Below are positions 29,294 to 41,061 of a stretch of 64,000 nt of DNA, piece after piece. Numbering within the stretch: the stretch's first letter is position 1; each line of letters begins with the position of its first letter. Source of the DNA: Symbiodinium natans. Its lineage: Eukaryota; Sar; Dinophyceae; Suessiales; Symbiodiniaceae. The notes under the pieces were generated by a model. The model was not told the DNA's origin. It searched no databases and saw nothing but the letters and a program-made list of their open reading frames with translations. Both the position numbers and the translations under genes were made by a program. Where the stretch lies: NCBI GenBank assembly GCA_905221605.1, contig CAJNDS010002492.1, positions 62,001 through 126,000 of the forward strand, given 5' to 3'.

Positions 29294-30967
29294 CCCCCCA
29301 AGTAGTAGGCAAATGGATCCCCAGGTCAAGGCTCTTTAACTGGTTTTGAACTCTGAGCATCAGCTCAAACCCAAACCCCAAACCCCAAAAACCAAAAACC
29401 AAAAAGCCCAAAGCCCAAACCCTAAACCCCAAACCCCAAAAACCCTAAACCCAAAACCCCAAAACCCCAAACCCCAAAACCCCAAACCCTAACCCTAAAC
29501 CCTAAACCCTAACTAGGGCTGGATCCCGTACGCTGAGCGGCGACTTCGGCCGTCGCAGGCGTCGGGGGTGGAGACAATGCAGCCCGTGACCTGATGCGGT
29601 TTGCGGTTTAGGGTTTAGGGTTAGGGTTTAGGGTTTAGGGCTTAGGGCTTAGGGCTTAGGGCTTAGGGCTTAGGGTTTAGGGTTTAGGGTTTAGGGTTTA
29701 GGGTTTAGGGTTTACTACCTGGGATCCTCTTTCCCTACAGTTTTGGCGTTCTACCTACTTATTCAGGGTAGCTACTACTAAACTGTAGGTAAACAGAGTC
29801 CCAAGTACAGGCCACAAACATCCCAACCCTTCATACAAACATCCCTGCCCTAGACCCTAAACCCTAAACCCTAAACCCTTCATAAAACATCCCTGCCCCT
29901 AGACCCTTTTGCATAAGGATCCAGGGGCTGCCGTGGGTTTAGGGTTTAGGGTTTAGGGTTTAGGGTTTAGGGTTTAGGGTTTAGGGTTTAGGGTATTTGT
30001 TTAACAGTGATAAATGCACCTATAACCCACTTATAAGCCCTTGAGTGCCTTAGTATGGTTATAAGCACAGTTATAAGTACAGTTCTAAGTTCAGCTATAA
30101 TTGGTTCACAAGTAACATGAACCTCCAAGTAGGCGTTTATAAGGGAACCAAAACCCCCTAAAAAAGGGAATAAAGGTCGGGTACTGGGCATTCCAACGCA
30201 ATCCGCACGGAGGATGTGATCACCAGTGAGTGAGTTGGGAGCTTCATAAGCTGCTGGACCTGCATGTTCTAGGCATCCCCACTCTTCTATTCCCGCCCTG
30301 CCTTCCACTGAGACAAGGTTTTAGGGTTTAGGGTTTAGGGTTTCCGGCCATTCGTTGCCGGACATATTTCATATCCCCAGGCATGAGAGCAGCTGACCGG
30401 CCACAGCCACCCCGGCACGGACAAAAGATGGAAGTTACCGAAGGATCCAAGTGCCCACATCGTAGCAAAATGGCTTGAAACCCTCAACCCTCAACCTTAA
30501 ACCCTATAAACCCTAAAACCTAAACTACCCTAAACCCTGAACCCTAAACCCTTAACCCAAAGCCTCAACTCTAAAACCAGACAAGCTGGACAAGCAAATG
30601 CCGCTGCGGCGCGCAGGGATAAGCCTCACAGCTGGGTCGAAACTCGTAGCCGCGCCCGCGGTCGCCGCCTGGCTGCCACTCCTGACGAAGGAGCGCGCAG
30701 GGTCTGCAAAGGCGTGGTTTAGGGTTTTGGGTTTAGGATTATCATGCTTCTACAATAACAAATATTAGCTGCAAGGATGTGGGCCATTGGGATTGAAGAA
30801 GCCTGCTCCTGCTGCACAGCTTGACAGGAGGCATACTGCAAGGCACACGCCACTGGCACGTGCACAAGTCCCCCAGCCCTCTCTCTCTCTTTCTCCCTCT
30901 CTCTCTCTCTCTCTGTCTCTTTCTCTCTCTCTCTCTCTCCCTCTTTCTCTGTCTCTCTGTCTCTCTG

Positions 30968-31010
<43 letters not shown>

Positions 31011-31530
31011 CTATCCCCCTCGTCTTCTTCTGCTTGCGCAACCTCAGAGCGCTGGTCCAGTGGCGTCCTGACTCTCTTGTTCTTCTTCCTGTTCATCTTA
31101 TTTCTCTCTTTTCTTTCTTTCCTGGGGCTTGAGGGCCGACGTTCTCTCTTTGCTCGTATGGCTTTGAAAGTCGCGCGCTCAGGAAAAAAACGGTTACGCA
31201 CGCCACGGCCCGCACAAAAACACGCACAAGGGGTTTTGGCCGTTCAGGCCTGCAATTGGGAGGCGGGTATCTGAGCTTCCTTTTTTTACTATTTGCTTAA
31301 GAACCCCAAAGGAACAACAAAAAACAATCCCTATATTACCCTTAATAAGGAGGAATATTTTTTCGGAGTTCTTAAGCAACTATGTAGTCTCGCGCTCAAA
31401 AACCAAGTGGACAGTTTGTACACGATGATGAACACGACTTGAATCCCACACCTTTCTGCCGGGATGTGCACCGGTGGGTTTTTTGAATTTCTTGTTCTGT
31501 CGAGGCAGGCGTGGGGGCTTAGATCATCTG
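29294..31530. other. Degenerate telomeric tracts, introner, CT microsatellite
   Basis: Degenerate ccccaaaaccc tract 29370-29512; TTTAGGG array with a GGGCTTA block 29602-29713; introner 29718-29805; arrays 29850-29880 and 29935-29995; units 30305-30340 and 30485-30560; a nearly pure CT tract 30877-31014 whose frames encode only S/L or R/E repeats. No firm gene. Confidence 0.45.
29718..29805. mobile_element. CCTGGGAC-family introner
   Basis: 88 bp, cctgggatcctctttccctacag...aaacagagtcccaag. It begins directly at the edge of a TTTAGGG array. Confidence 0.6.
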
Positions 31531-33345
31531 ATCTCCTACACCCTAAACCCTAAACCCTAGAGCCCTGACCCTCCCTAAACCCTAAACCCTAAACCCTAAA
31601 CCCTAAACCCTAAACCCTAAACCCTAAAGCAATCTGATCTACAGTATAAATGCTACGAACCGGGGGGTGGCCTCCTGCAAGCAATCGTAGGCCGTGGCTC
31701 CAGCCAATGGCACCTGAGAGAACGACGCGTCTCGCCCAAGAAATCGACTTGAAGATGCAAGGCAGCTATACTGAACTGGGGGGTTTAGGGGTTTAGGGGT
31801 TTCGGGGTTTCGGGGTTTAGGGGTTTAGGGGTTTAGGGGTTTAGTACCCTTGCAAACAAATCTACGTTTAGCTGTTCCTTAGGGATTCTCAAGTAGGCAA
31901 CAACTAAGGGTTGTTTCCAAGTTCGCCTAAGGTAGGAGGACAGCCGATGGTGCGTAGCAGATTCCCGATCCCCCTCCCCTAAACCCTGAACCTTAAACAC
32001 TCTAGAGACAGTTGAGCAGCCAAGGTTGCACGCGACCAGGCCTCCTCCACAGGTGCGCGCGGGCTGAGCCCAAACTCTTCGAACAAATTCCCCGAATTAT
32101 ACAATAATAATCTGTTTGGCTTTTCTCTTACGCTATTCTTCTTATTTGGATGCTTATTTTTCAAGGGCGGCAACTGCGGGCAGAGCCTTCCCGAGAAAAC
32201 CCAGAATTGCACAAGCGGCCCCGAGACGATCGAAAGTATGAATGCACAGCCCATGCACTGGAGTCTGTTCTAACAACCTAAGCTCTACCAATGAACTCGC
32301 AGTGTCTCGACCGGAAAGGGCCAAGGAACTCGCCTTCACAAGAAGCGTGGGTTTTCCGGGGGTGTAGTAGATTCTACTTCTCGGCAATTCTAGGGTTTGT
32401 AGAGTTTAGGGGCCACCCGAAACTTTCTGACTTACGGGCCGTGCAAGAGGCCGCCCTGCTACCTCCAACCCTAAACCCTAAACCCTAAACCCTAAACCCT
32501 AAACCCCTAGAAGGCAAAAGAGGATCTGCATCCTGCTGGTCGGAGCTCCAGCCGTAAACCTCGGCTTCGTGGCATGATTTTTTGGGCCACACTCCTTTCC
32601 TTTGGGTTTAGGGTTTAGGGTTTAGGGTTTAGGGTTTAGGGCTTAGGGCTTAGGGCTTAGGGTTTAGGGTTTAGGGCTTAGGGTTTTGAGTTGGCGTTCT
32701 TACATATTGAGTTATTCATACAGGGACTCATGTCTCCCCCTTGCAGGCGCGAAGCAGAAAGCATTTAGTGGCGTTGCGAACGTTTGACCCAACACCCCCA
32801 CAAGCACCTCAACCACTGGCAGCCCTGAGTCCCCAGCTTGTTCCCCCCTCCCGGAAATAGGAACCCTAAACCCTAAACCCCCTAAAACCCTAAACCCCTA
32901 AAACCCGAACCAGCAAAACCCCTCTCAAAACCGAGTGTCCACCGTGGCATTCCCGGACACAGGGTCGCCCTGCAAGACCACGGCCGGGAACCAGGGCGAG
33001 GGCTCGCAGCCAGGGTGCCTGTGTGGGCTTAGGGGCTTTTAGGGTTTAGGGGTTTTTTAGGAATTTAGGGTTTAGGGTTTAGGGTTTCGGGTTTTATTTA
33101 GGGCTTTAGGGTTCTTGTCTCTCTCTCTCTCTCTGATTCTGTGGTGTTTGAGATGGCTTGATGGCTGAGGGCTGCTTTTCGTGCTCTTCCGGCGATAAGG
33201 CTTCGAGGCTTTAGGGGGTGAGATTCAGGATCTCTAAGGGCAAGCCTTTTGCGGGACCTTGTGCCACCCACCAAGCGCCATGCTTGCCTTGGTAGAGACT
33301 CCGTGTAGGTCTTTTTTTGCTACGTTTTGGATTGTCAGATCTACA
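31531..33345. other. Arrays and exon-sized islands, no firm gene
   Basis: Arrays 31541-31628, 31782-31843 (TTTAGGGG variant), 32468-32507, 32605-32690 (GGGCTTA block) and 33010-33100. Minus-strand islands 31650-31780 (SRFLGRDASFSQVPLAGATA) and about 32935-33022 (PSPWFPAVVLQGDPVSGNAT) are protein-like and may be exons of minus-strand genes. An introner relic with the gctgttccttagggatt motif lies at about 31850-31935. Confidence 0.4.
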
Positions 33346-33447
33346 TTGGGATGCTGCGCCTTATCCATAACAGTCCTTAGTAGGGATGATCGCACCCCCT
33401 TTTATAATCCCAATTAAGAACTGATAGCATCAGGGGTAACATCCCAA
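33346..33447. mobile_element. TTGGGATG-family introner
   Basis: 102 bp, ttgggatgctgcgccttatcc...aggggtaacatcccaa, with internal acagtcctta / gaactgat arms as in the copies at 47598, 57374, 59115 and 62419. Confidence 0.65.
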
Positions 33448-33448
33448 G

Positions 33449-34168
33449 AACTCCATTTAACCTAAGCACTGACACCGATGCCCGAACCGGGCTCAACAAA
33501 TGGGTGGAGCCGATGGAGGGCGCTCGAATACCGCACTTTCTGGGCCGGGTGGGGCAAGGGACCATGGAAACGAAGGTTACAGGTGGGAAATTCAAGAGCG
33601 CGGCCCTAAACATAATGCTAAACCCTAAACCCTAAACCCTAAACCCTAAACCCTAAACCCTAAACCCTAAACCCTAAACCCTAAACCCTAAACCCTAAAC
33701 CCTTCACAGTGGGTGGGTCATGCAACACTCCCCACTTCGATGGGCTCTTGCACAAGGTGGAAGATCAGCGCGCGGCGCGGGATGCGCCACCGATGCTACC
33801 ACTTGGAGTGAGGTGGCTTGCAAGGATTCTCGGCCGCTGCGCCCGCAAGACGGCGACGGCAAAACCCTTTTGCCTAAAACACCCTTTAAGCCCAACAAGC
33901 CCTTTTTTGAACCCAGCCCCTAACCCTAAACCCTAACCCCTCAACCCTACAAACCCTAAACCCTAAACCCTAAAACAAACGCTACAAACCCTACAAACCC
34001 GAAACCCGAAACCCGAAACCCTAAACCCTAGAAACCCTAAACCCTAAACCCTGAACCTTAAGGCCAAGCTGCTGTATGGCCACGACGGGGGAGCCCGTGC
34101 AGCGGCTGTTCACTTCCAGGTCGAGGCGAACTTCACCGACAAACTCCTGTGCTGGCTCTTGGGGGTGA
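33449..34168 (+). CDS. Candidate plus-strand gene, three exon islands
   Basis: After the introner at 33346-33447 the frame NLSTDTDARTGLNKWVEPME, then HFLGRVGQGTMETKVTGGKF, is open to the array at 33619. A second island (about 33712-33880) reads HFDGLLHKVEDQRAARDAPP and RWLARILGRCARKT. A third (about 34062-34168) reads AAAVHFQVEANFTDKLLCWL. All three have natural composition on the same strand and are separated by telomeric arrays, but I could not fix the junctions. Function unknown. Confidence 0.45.
33619..33702. repeat. CCCTAAA array, about 12 units
   Basis: An uninterrupted array between two candidate exons of the same strand, consistent with an intronic position. Confidence 0.75.
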
Positions 34169-35860
34169 GATTTTAGGGTTTAGGGTTTAGGGTTTAGGGT
34201 TTAGGGTTTAGGGTTTAGGGTGTAGGGTGTAGGGTGTAGGGTGTAGGGTGTAGGGTGTAGGGTGTAGGGTTTAGGGTTTAGGGTTTAGGGTTTAGGGTTT
34301 AGGGTTTAGGGTTTAGGGTTTAGGGTTTAGGGTTTAGGGTCTCGGGTTTAGGGCTTAGGGTTTGAGATTTAGGGGGTTTAGGGTTTGGGGGGCTTAGGGC
34401 TTAGGGGGTGTAGGGTTTAGGGGTTGAGGGTTTAGGGTCTATAGGGCTTGGGGCGTTTAGGCTTTTGGGGGGTTTTGGGTTTCGGCTTTGGGGTGTTGGT
34501 TTTGTTCTCTTAGGGTTAGGGTTTGATTGCGACCTGCCTAGCACCCGGGATTTAGGGTTTCGGGGGTTTAGGTTTTCGGCTTTAGCACGCGGCTTGGCGT
34601 TTCGACTTTGTGGGCTTTACTCTAGGATTTCGGAAATTCGTTTGCCACTTGACTTAAAGGCACCGACGGTTATATAGGGGGACGCAAGGTACCTGAATGG
34701 TTCCTAATCCTGTAGTTCTCTATTTCCCAACTCAGAACTAGTACAACAGGCCCAGTTTCTAGGATTTGCCGGACAGCACATGCCCTTGGAATCGTACATA
34801 TGGTTTATCAAGAGCAATACAAATACGGATGCAACATAACATGTACATGCGCACATAAAAGTACATATATACATAAACATCCGATTGAAGTTTTTCATCA
34901 TGCTAATACATGATAGCGTCGATGTAATACACAGTTCTTCTAGACATACATACGTGCATACATACAACGATACTTCTCAACAGAACTCGCATAGAGTCAT
35001 AGAGGTCTTTTGGATCCTTCCTGCAATCTGCCAAGCCTTTGAACCCTGTAAACTCTAAACCCTTTTGCCTCTGGTCTGCAGCGACTCAACCAGGAAAGAG
35101 GTACCAAAGGCCGACTCTAAGCCCGAAACCCTGAATCTAAACCCTGTAAACCCTACAGCCGGAAGCCTTGCGCCCCAAGAGGCACTGCAAGCAGTCACCC
35201 AAAGCAGAAGCAGGGCTGCACAGCGCAGCAGTGGGAACATCCATACCTGGCATGTCGCCAGGAATGACCAAGATCTTCGAGCCACCAAACCCTGTAACCC
35301 CTAAGTGTTGTTGCTGTGAATCGCACTTCTTCCGTATGATCTTTGTGATTCTCAGATCCAAAAATATCTGAACGATCAGGATGATCATTCCTGTGCCTGT
35401 ATAAGCCCCTTAAGCATGCAACTGGGGGCTTTCAGAGTTTTGTCCCCCCCCCCCCCCCCCCCCCCCCCGGCAAGCACTTGCATACACTAGTTTTTAAGGT
35501 GCAGGGCTTTAGGTGTTGAAGGGTTCATAGTACCCCCAAGCAGGAAACAGGAAAAGCCTTGAACCCCAAACCATGCCTCTTGAAAATGCTGGGCTGGCTC
35601 AGATCTTTAATTATGTTTTTGTATATGTATACATATGAGATATATATATATATGTATAGTTTAGCTATATCTAGTTTTCTAGTCTTCGTATGAGTTCTAG
35701 AGCGCTTGAAGCTGCCTTATTCTCGTGCAGCGTCGACCAGTGCTGAGAGGGTTCTAAGTTTCAAACTCTTCGGGGAGCCGAACGCAAGAATGTAGAAATG
35801 CAGAATTTCCCTGTCGCAGGTGCGCAACTGTTTGCTCAGCGGGCGTCCAGGGTGCAAGAG
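34169..35860. other. Long TTTAGGG array with GGGTGTA block, then unique sequence
   Basis: Array 34172-34345, in which about seven consecutive units (34215-34270) are GTGTAGG variants, decaying into degenerate gggttt tract to about 34580. Unique AT-rich stretch 34700-34960, a C run of about 26 bases at 35443-35468, and a TATATA stretch near 35640. No firm gene. Confidence 0.45.
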
Positions 35861-37032
35861 CAAGGCTGTAGGGTTTAGCGGAGCAGAGCCCGAAAAGTTG
35901 GGACTGGTTTGCATTCTAGGGACTCAAGTCTTGCAGGCCTTTTTTTATGCTGCAAGCAATGCCAGAAGGGCGACGAGCTTCCAGCCACTACAAACTGTAA
36001 GAAGCTCGCAAGATGGCTCGCGATTCATCTCATGCGGCTCATTCGTCTGGACTGGAACAAGTGCTGGGACCCTGCCAGGCCCTGAGTGGCATTGCGCAGC
36101 GAGTCCCCAGCCGGATCTCCTTGTAACCAAACCTCTGCTGACGTCGTCCAGCTTGTGGCTGGCGCCTTGACCTCCCCCATGATCTGCTGCTTGCGCGGGT
36201 GTCTGTCTTACGACACGCTCTCCGTGGGGCGGCAGACGCACTTTCTGTCGAGGACGCGCACGCCAGCGCAATCCGAGCCTTGGATTTTCAAGCATCTTGC
36301 AACAATTGGCAAATCCAGTGAACCCAGTGATTTAGTCGACATGCTGACACGGCTTCAGGCATGGCCCTTTTCAGAATCTTTCAGACAGATTGATCGCAAG
36401 CATTCCACCCTAAACCCTAAACGCTATAAACCCTAAACCCTAAACCCTAAACCCTAAACGCTATAAACCCTGAACCCTAAACCCGCAAAAAATGCGCACA
36501 CACGAAAAGCCTTTCCAAAGAGTTGAGCTCGTGCTTGGCCAGGTGACTGGAGCAGGCCTTCCGCGGGCAAGATGCTCATCATGCGTAATTACGCGGTTTA
36601 GGGTTTAGGGTTCGGGTTTAGGGTTTAGGGTTTAGATGGGTTTAGGGTTTAGGGTTTACTGGCACATCCCTGGCTCGCGCGCAGAGACTGCATGCAAGCA
36701 TCAACAACCCTCGTGCTGAGTATGCAGCTTTGTGATTGCTGGCCCTGAAACTGCCTCACGTCACCTTCGGACGCACATGCATCCCTCCTCCAGCCTTCGG
36801 CCGCCCAAACCAAACAGGAGCTGAATACCCTAGCCCAAAAAAGGTTGACCTTCAATTTATATAGTAGGATTCTATATCACCAAAAGGGTTCAAGGTAACC
36901 TACCCAGTCCCCTAAGTAAACTGCAAAAGGGGACTCTCTCACGGTGCCTGGAAGTACACGGGTTCCACAGCTAGCTGCTGCACGGCAGGCTCTTCCGAAA
37001 GCCTCGGTGCATTGAATCCCCGTGAATTTCAG
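35861..37032. other. Exon-like islands and short arrays, no firm gene
   Basis: The island 35,938-36,400 has several protein-like frames on the plus strand; the best ends GAADALSVEDAHASAIRALD. It follows an AG but the frame cannot be chosen with confidence. Telomeric units at 36406-36485 (with two acgctataaaccct variants) and 36596-36658. Confidence 0.35.
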
Positions 37033-38260
37033 GAGTCCCTGTGTACCCTGAAAGAGAGGTTCTGATCATACTGCCCACATGCGCACGATACCTCATCAGC
37101 CTGATGCGCTATAGTCTGCTCCGCCACAGCCACATTACCCTTGACGGCAGGCTTCACCAAAGATTTCTCGCCCGGTTTGCAGTGCTCAGCTCGTGCGACA
37201 TTGAAATCTGCAGCCCGCTAGCCCTAAACCCTAAACCCTAAATCCTAATGTTCCACTGTCAGCGCGGCTCCCGGGCCACTTCTCAACCCCCCCACACCTG
37301 CAAGCCCATATGCACGAAACGCCCAGTCCCCCGAAATCACCTATGATCAGTTGGATCACGGAAGCAGAAAGCTCTGTGGGCCCGAGAAGCGGCCCTTTTG
37401 GCGGAAACAACACGCTGGAGAGAAACTCTTCAGAACGCTTGTTTGGGGGGTACAGAATATAATTAGGGGTATATACCCTTTTAGGGTTCCTATAATGGGG
37501 AGTATACCCTTTTGGGTGATATTCAACCCTAAACCCTAAACCCTAATCCTAAACCCTAAACGCTAAACCCTAAACCCCTAAACCCCTAAACTGCGTCCCA
37601 AGGGTCACTGACCAAAGGCGGCTCATCTGAGCCAGGCGCGCCACCGGGGGCCAGGGCCGAGGCGGAGAAGGCTTGCCGGAAGGAACCTATTATAGGGTTT
37701 AGGGTTTAGGGTTCAGGGTTTAGGGTTTAGGGCGCTTTGGGGTGGAGTGAGGGGATCAGGGTTGGAGGGCTGTCCTCAGCCGCATTGCATGATGTGATCT
37801 GTGAATACACTTATTTTATATATAAATATAAAAAGACATGTAATATACATGAACAAAATAATTAAACAAATCTGTATTTTTACATGTTCATTTGCAGGGC
37901 TCTCGTTCTGAGGGGCGCAACACTTTCTGAGAGCTGTGCTCCTTTCATCGCCAGTGCCCAGGTCGAGGCAAATGCTCTTTCGGACCTCATCCGCAAAGGC
38001 TCCAAGCTCACGGGACTACAGGTTACGGGGGGGTTTCCGGCTTAGGGCCTAGGAAAAACTCACTCCCTACTAGAGCTCAAACTTGCTGCAAAAAGGAGTC
38101 GGGGCTCGCATGTTCATTAGCACAACGCCAGGCCATTCTCAACGCGCCATCCCAGAACCCAGAACGCTCTGCTTTAATTGCCCACCCAAGCCTTCGCCAA
38201 CAACTGGGAATTATCGAGCCCATTTGGTGTTCTGGCCAAATGGTTGGAGGGGGGGGGGGG
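37033..38260 (+). CDS. Candidate multi-exon gene, unknown function
   Basis: Three plus-strand islands with splice-like edges. (1) 37033 to about 37222, after ATTTCAG: PEREVLIILPTCARYLISLM, then HSHITLDGRLHQRFLARFAV. (2) 37898-38021, between TTTGCAG and CTACAG|GT: SESCAPFIASAQVEANALSD, then LIRKGSKLTG. (3) about 38112-38260: NAPSQNPERSALIAHPSLRQ. Between 1 and 2 lie short arrays (37527-37585, 37692-37730) and an AT-rich stretch. Phases across islands were not all resolved. No family recognised. Confidence 0.4.
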
Positions 38261-38727
38261 GGCTGATGATTGTCCCTTGGGCTCTTGCAGGTCAAACATG
38301 CCTGTGCCACTTGACAGCACGCCACACACGTAGCGATTTCATTCGTCAATTCTCAAGTGGGGCTGGTGGTGCAGACAGAGTCCGTGGGGGCAGCAAGCCG
38401 CTCGCTTCCGCCCTTGCCCCCCCGCCACAACGTAGCAACATGTAGCAGCAATTGGTGGCCATCGACACAGAATCTGACCATTGCAACGACCTTTGGGCAT
38501 CAGCAGTCCCTGACGTTTCAATTCTTTTTCTGAGGGCGTGATGGTCACCTGGCAAACGCGACTTTGTCCGGCGCAGGTGGCCTTAGAGCCACGGAAACTT
38601 GAATTTGTCGTGATTCCATGGCTACATTAAAGAGCTCGCAACGACTGGGTCACCACGACTTGGAGACTAAAACCTGTACATAAAGTAGAAACGATGCACG
38701 ACATGGAGTCTTTACACCGTCCACTCT
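38261..38727. other. 3' flank of ankyrin gene 1
   Basis: From about 38540 to 38727 the sequence matches the regions downstream of the other two ankyrin genes (40866-41061, 43940-44118), so it belongs to the duplicated unit. 38249-38262 is a G run. Confidence 0.5.
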
Positions 38728-40452
38728 TCAAACGCTCAAGAGCTCGGCAGCCACTGCTTCGTGCCCTAGGGCCATCGCAATGTTGATTGGAAGGTCCCCT
38801 CGGTCATTGGACATGGATGGGTCAGCGTCTGCGTCCAGCAAACAACGTGTCAACGCGTGATCACCAAAGAACGCAGCCATGCCAAGTGGAGTAATACCTT
38901 CTAGGCTTCCGAATAGTTTGGTTGCCGCAGAGAGTGAAGCAAAATCTGACATGTAGGAGGCCATCTGAGAACAGTAACATACGCACGCAAAAATGCCCGT
39001 CCCTGCTGCAGAGGCCCGAACGTTAACATCAGCTCTGTGGGCAATAAGCATCTTGGCTTTCTCGACTGACTGGTAGCGCGAGGCACATAGCAGGCAGTGC
39101 AAAGGGTAGAAAGACTGGACAGACGGATGTACCTGGCAACCGCAAGCTATCATTTCGGCCACCGTTTTGGCATCGGCATAGCAACTCACGTTCGCTAGTG
39201 GACCATTCCCGACTCGGTTCAGGCTTTCCAAGTCTGCTTTCGCAGAGACCAGCACCTTCACTTGCCCTGGTGTTTGTACCCAGTTCAGCACAGTCACGCC
39301 AAAGGGGCAACATGCGTTCACATCCGCCTGGAGCTGGATGAGTGTGGACAGCACCTCTGGCGCTTGCTTGGACCTGCACGCCACCATCAAAGGTGTGTGG
39401 TTGTCGGGCTGGCGAAACATCTCCTCAAGCCCGTGGCACCGGAGGTTAACGTCTGCCATGCTTTTCACCAAGCTTCGAATCATGCTGACATCACCGGATA
39501 GAACTGCGCACAGCAAGCCTGGCATTGAGCTTCTGTCATGGGCAGACTCTTGGATGCTACAAAAATGAAACTGTGTGAGGAACTCATCCGCATCCTCTGC
39601 CTTGGCTTTGCTTCCGCCCAGTTTGAACTGCCCGGCCGTCAGATAGCGAGATAGTGATAATAAACCGCGCTCCCTCGCGTGACGAATCTTGCTTTCAACC
39701 ATTTTTCTGACGAAGTCCAACACCACGAGCCTGTCCTCCTCAACGGTGAATTGGCTTTGCCACAATGCATCCCAATCAATCTGCCAAACGTTAAGTTCTG
39801 CGTGCCTTGCGGAACGAAGGGTAATGATTGTGGCGTCCTTTTTCTTGGACAATTGGTGACATAGCAATTCAGCCATGCACCATCCGCGCGACTGCCAAGA
39901 CCTAGTATTGCAAAGCATCCCAGTGTCCTCATGAAAAAGTTCTGGAGTAAGGACCATCAAGAGATTGCACCTCTCGACGTATCCAGGAATACTCTGAATA
40001 GCCTTTGCAGCCTTCGACTTCGTCAAGTCTTCATCGACGCCAGACATGCCGTGGGTAATCTGTGGGATAGCAAACCAATCCAACCAAATGTAAGCCTCCG
40101 GAATTCTCGATTGAAGTTCGCTTGAGGTCTTACTTTCATCCACGAAGAAGACCCACTGACCATCCAGAGCCAATCGCAGAGATCCGTCCATGAGCCCCTG
40201 TAGCGCGGCTCTCAAGACATCCAACTGGTAGCCGTTGGGGTCTGGATGCTTGTTGGAGAGCCACTGGTGCGAGACAAAGATGACAAACATTCCTGGCTTC
40301 CACTCGTGCAACATGTCCTTCAGAAAAGAATGTGATTTCGGACGGCCACTCATCTGCAAGAAATCCGAAACCTTCAGCACGTACATCGGGAAGAGCATCT
40401 CGTGTACCCATTCCTCCGGAGCGAGAACTCCGCCACATATCTGATTTCCCAT
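38728..40452 (-). CDS. Ankyrin-repeat protein, tandem copy 1
   Basis: 574 residues in one exon, starting MGNQICGG; an in-frame ATG 12 bases upstream exists, but the MGNQ start matches the other two copies. Gly2 and Cys6 predict dual acylation. Residues about 50-200 form a conserved domain with FVIFVSHQWLS (56-66), HPDPNG, YIWLDWFAIPQ (121-131) and RGWCMAELLCHQ (189-200), a type I associate with dinoflagellate proteins and reminiscent of TIR/HET-like folds. From about 310 follow seven to eight ankyrin repeats (NHTPLMVACRSKQAPEVLST; GITPLGMAAFFGDHALTRCL). Likely a membrane-tethered protein-interaction factor. It is intronless, unlike the other host genes resolved here. Exact role unknown. Confidence 0.75.
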   Translation of the reverse strand: MGNQICGGVLAPEEWVHEMLFPMYVLKVSDFLQMSGRPKSHSFLKDMLHEWKPGMFVIFVSHQWLSNKHPDPNGYQLDVLRAALQGLMDGSLRLALDGQWVFFVDESKTSSELQSRIPEAYIWLDWFAIPQITHGMSGVDEDLTKSKAAKAIQSIPGYVERCNLLMVLTPELFHEDTGMLCNTRSWQSRGWCMAELLCHQLSKKKDATIITLRSARHAELNVWQIDWDALWQSQFTVEEDRLVVLDFVRKMVESKIRHARERGLLSLSRYLTAGQFKLGGSKAKAEDADEFLTQFHFCSIQESAHDRSSMPGLLCAVLSGDVSMIRSLVKSMADVNLRCHGLEEMFRQPDNHTPLMVACRSKQAPEVLSTLIQLQADVNACCPFGVTVLNWVQTPGQVKVLVSAKADLESLNRVGNGPLANVSCYADAKTVAEMIACGCQVHPSVQSFYPLHCLLCASRYQSVEKAKMLIAHRADVNVRASAAGTGIFACVCYCSQMASYMSDFASLSAATKLFGSLEGITPLGMAAFFGDHALTRCLLDADADPSMSNDRGDLPINIAMALGHEAVAAELLSV

Positions 40453-41061
40453 TGCTGGCTTCACGTCTTCTTGACGTATTTTTTAAGCACAGCAGCTAGT
40501 GCGTTGCATGTTTGCTTTGATGTCCTGGCCATAAACCCCTTCCCCTTTCCTTATGCCTTCTCGCTCAAACTTACACCGCTCAAAGCCCTTTAATCCCCAA
40601 ATCCGACCCCAAATCCGAGAAGCCCAAAAACGGCTGGTCCATCCGTCAGTTCTCAAGTGGAGACAGCGGACGGAGCATTGCAGCAAGCCGCACGTCATGC
40701 AGCAATAATCAACCCAACCATGACAACGACTCGAGGGCGTCAGTTCCTCAGTTCTATACTCCCCTTAGAACCTTTAAAAAATACTATTTTCAAAATCCTC
40801 TTGGGCTTTATATGAACAAAAAACAATTCCCAAGGGGGATATAGAGTTGCCCCTGACGTTTCAGTTTTTTCCGGCCGGATCACCTGTCAAACGCCACTTT
40901 GTCGGGCGCAGGTGGTCTTGGAGCCTCGGAAACATGAATTTGACGTGATTCCATGGCTGCTTTAAAGACTTCGCAACGACTGGGTCACCACGACTTGGAA
41001 CTAAAACCTGTACATAGAGTAGAAACGCTGCACGACATGGAGTCTTTACACCGTCCACTCT
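40453..41061. other. Spacer between ankyrin copies 1 and 2
   Basis: Both edges are part of the duplicated unit (5' flank about 40453-40570, 3' flank about 40866-41061). The centre (40,760-40,850) carries an introner-like stretch (ccccttagaacctttaaaaaatac..cccaaggggg). No telomeric array is present here. Confidence 0.5.

Noticed and set aside
39029..39932. Open frames antisense or out of frame to the ankyrin genes, repeated in all three copies
   Set aside because: They recur only because the coding strand is conserved; substitutions follow the ankyrin frame.
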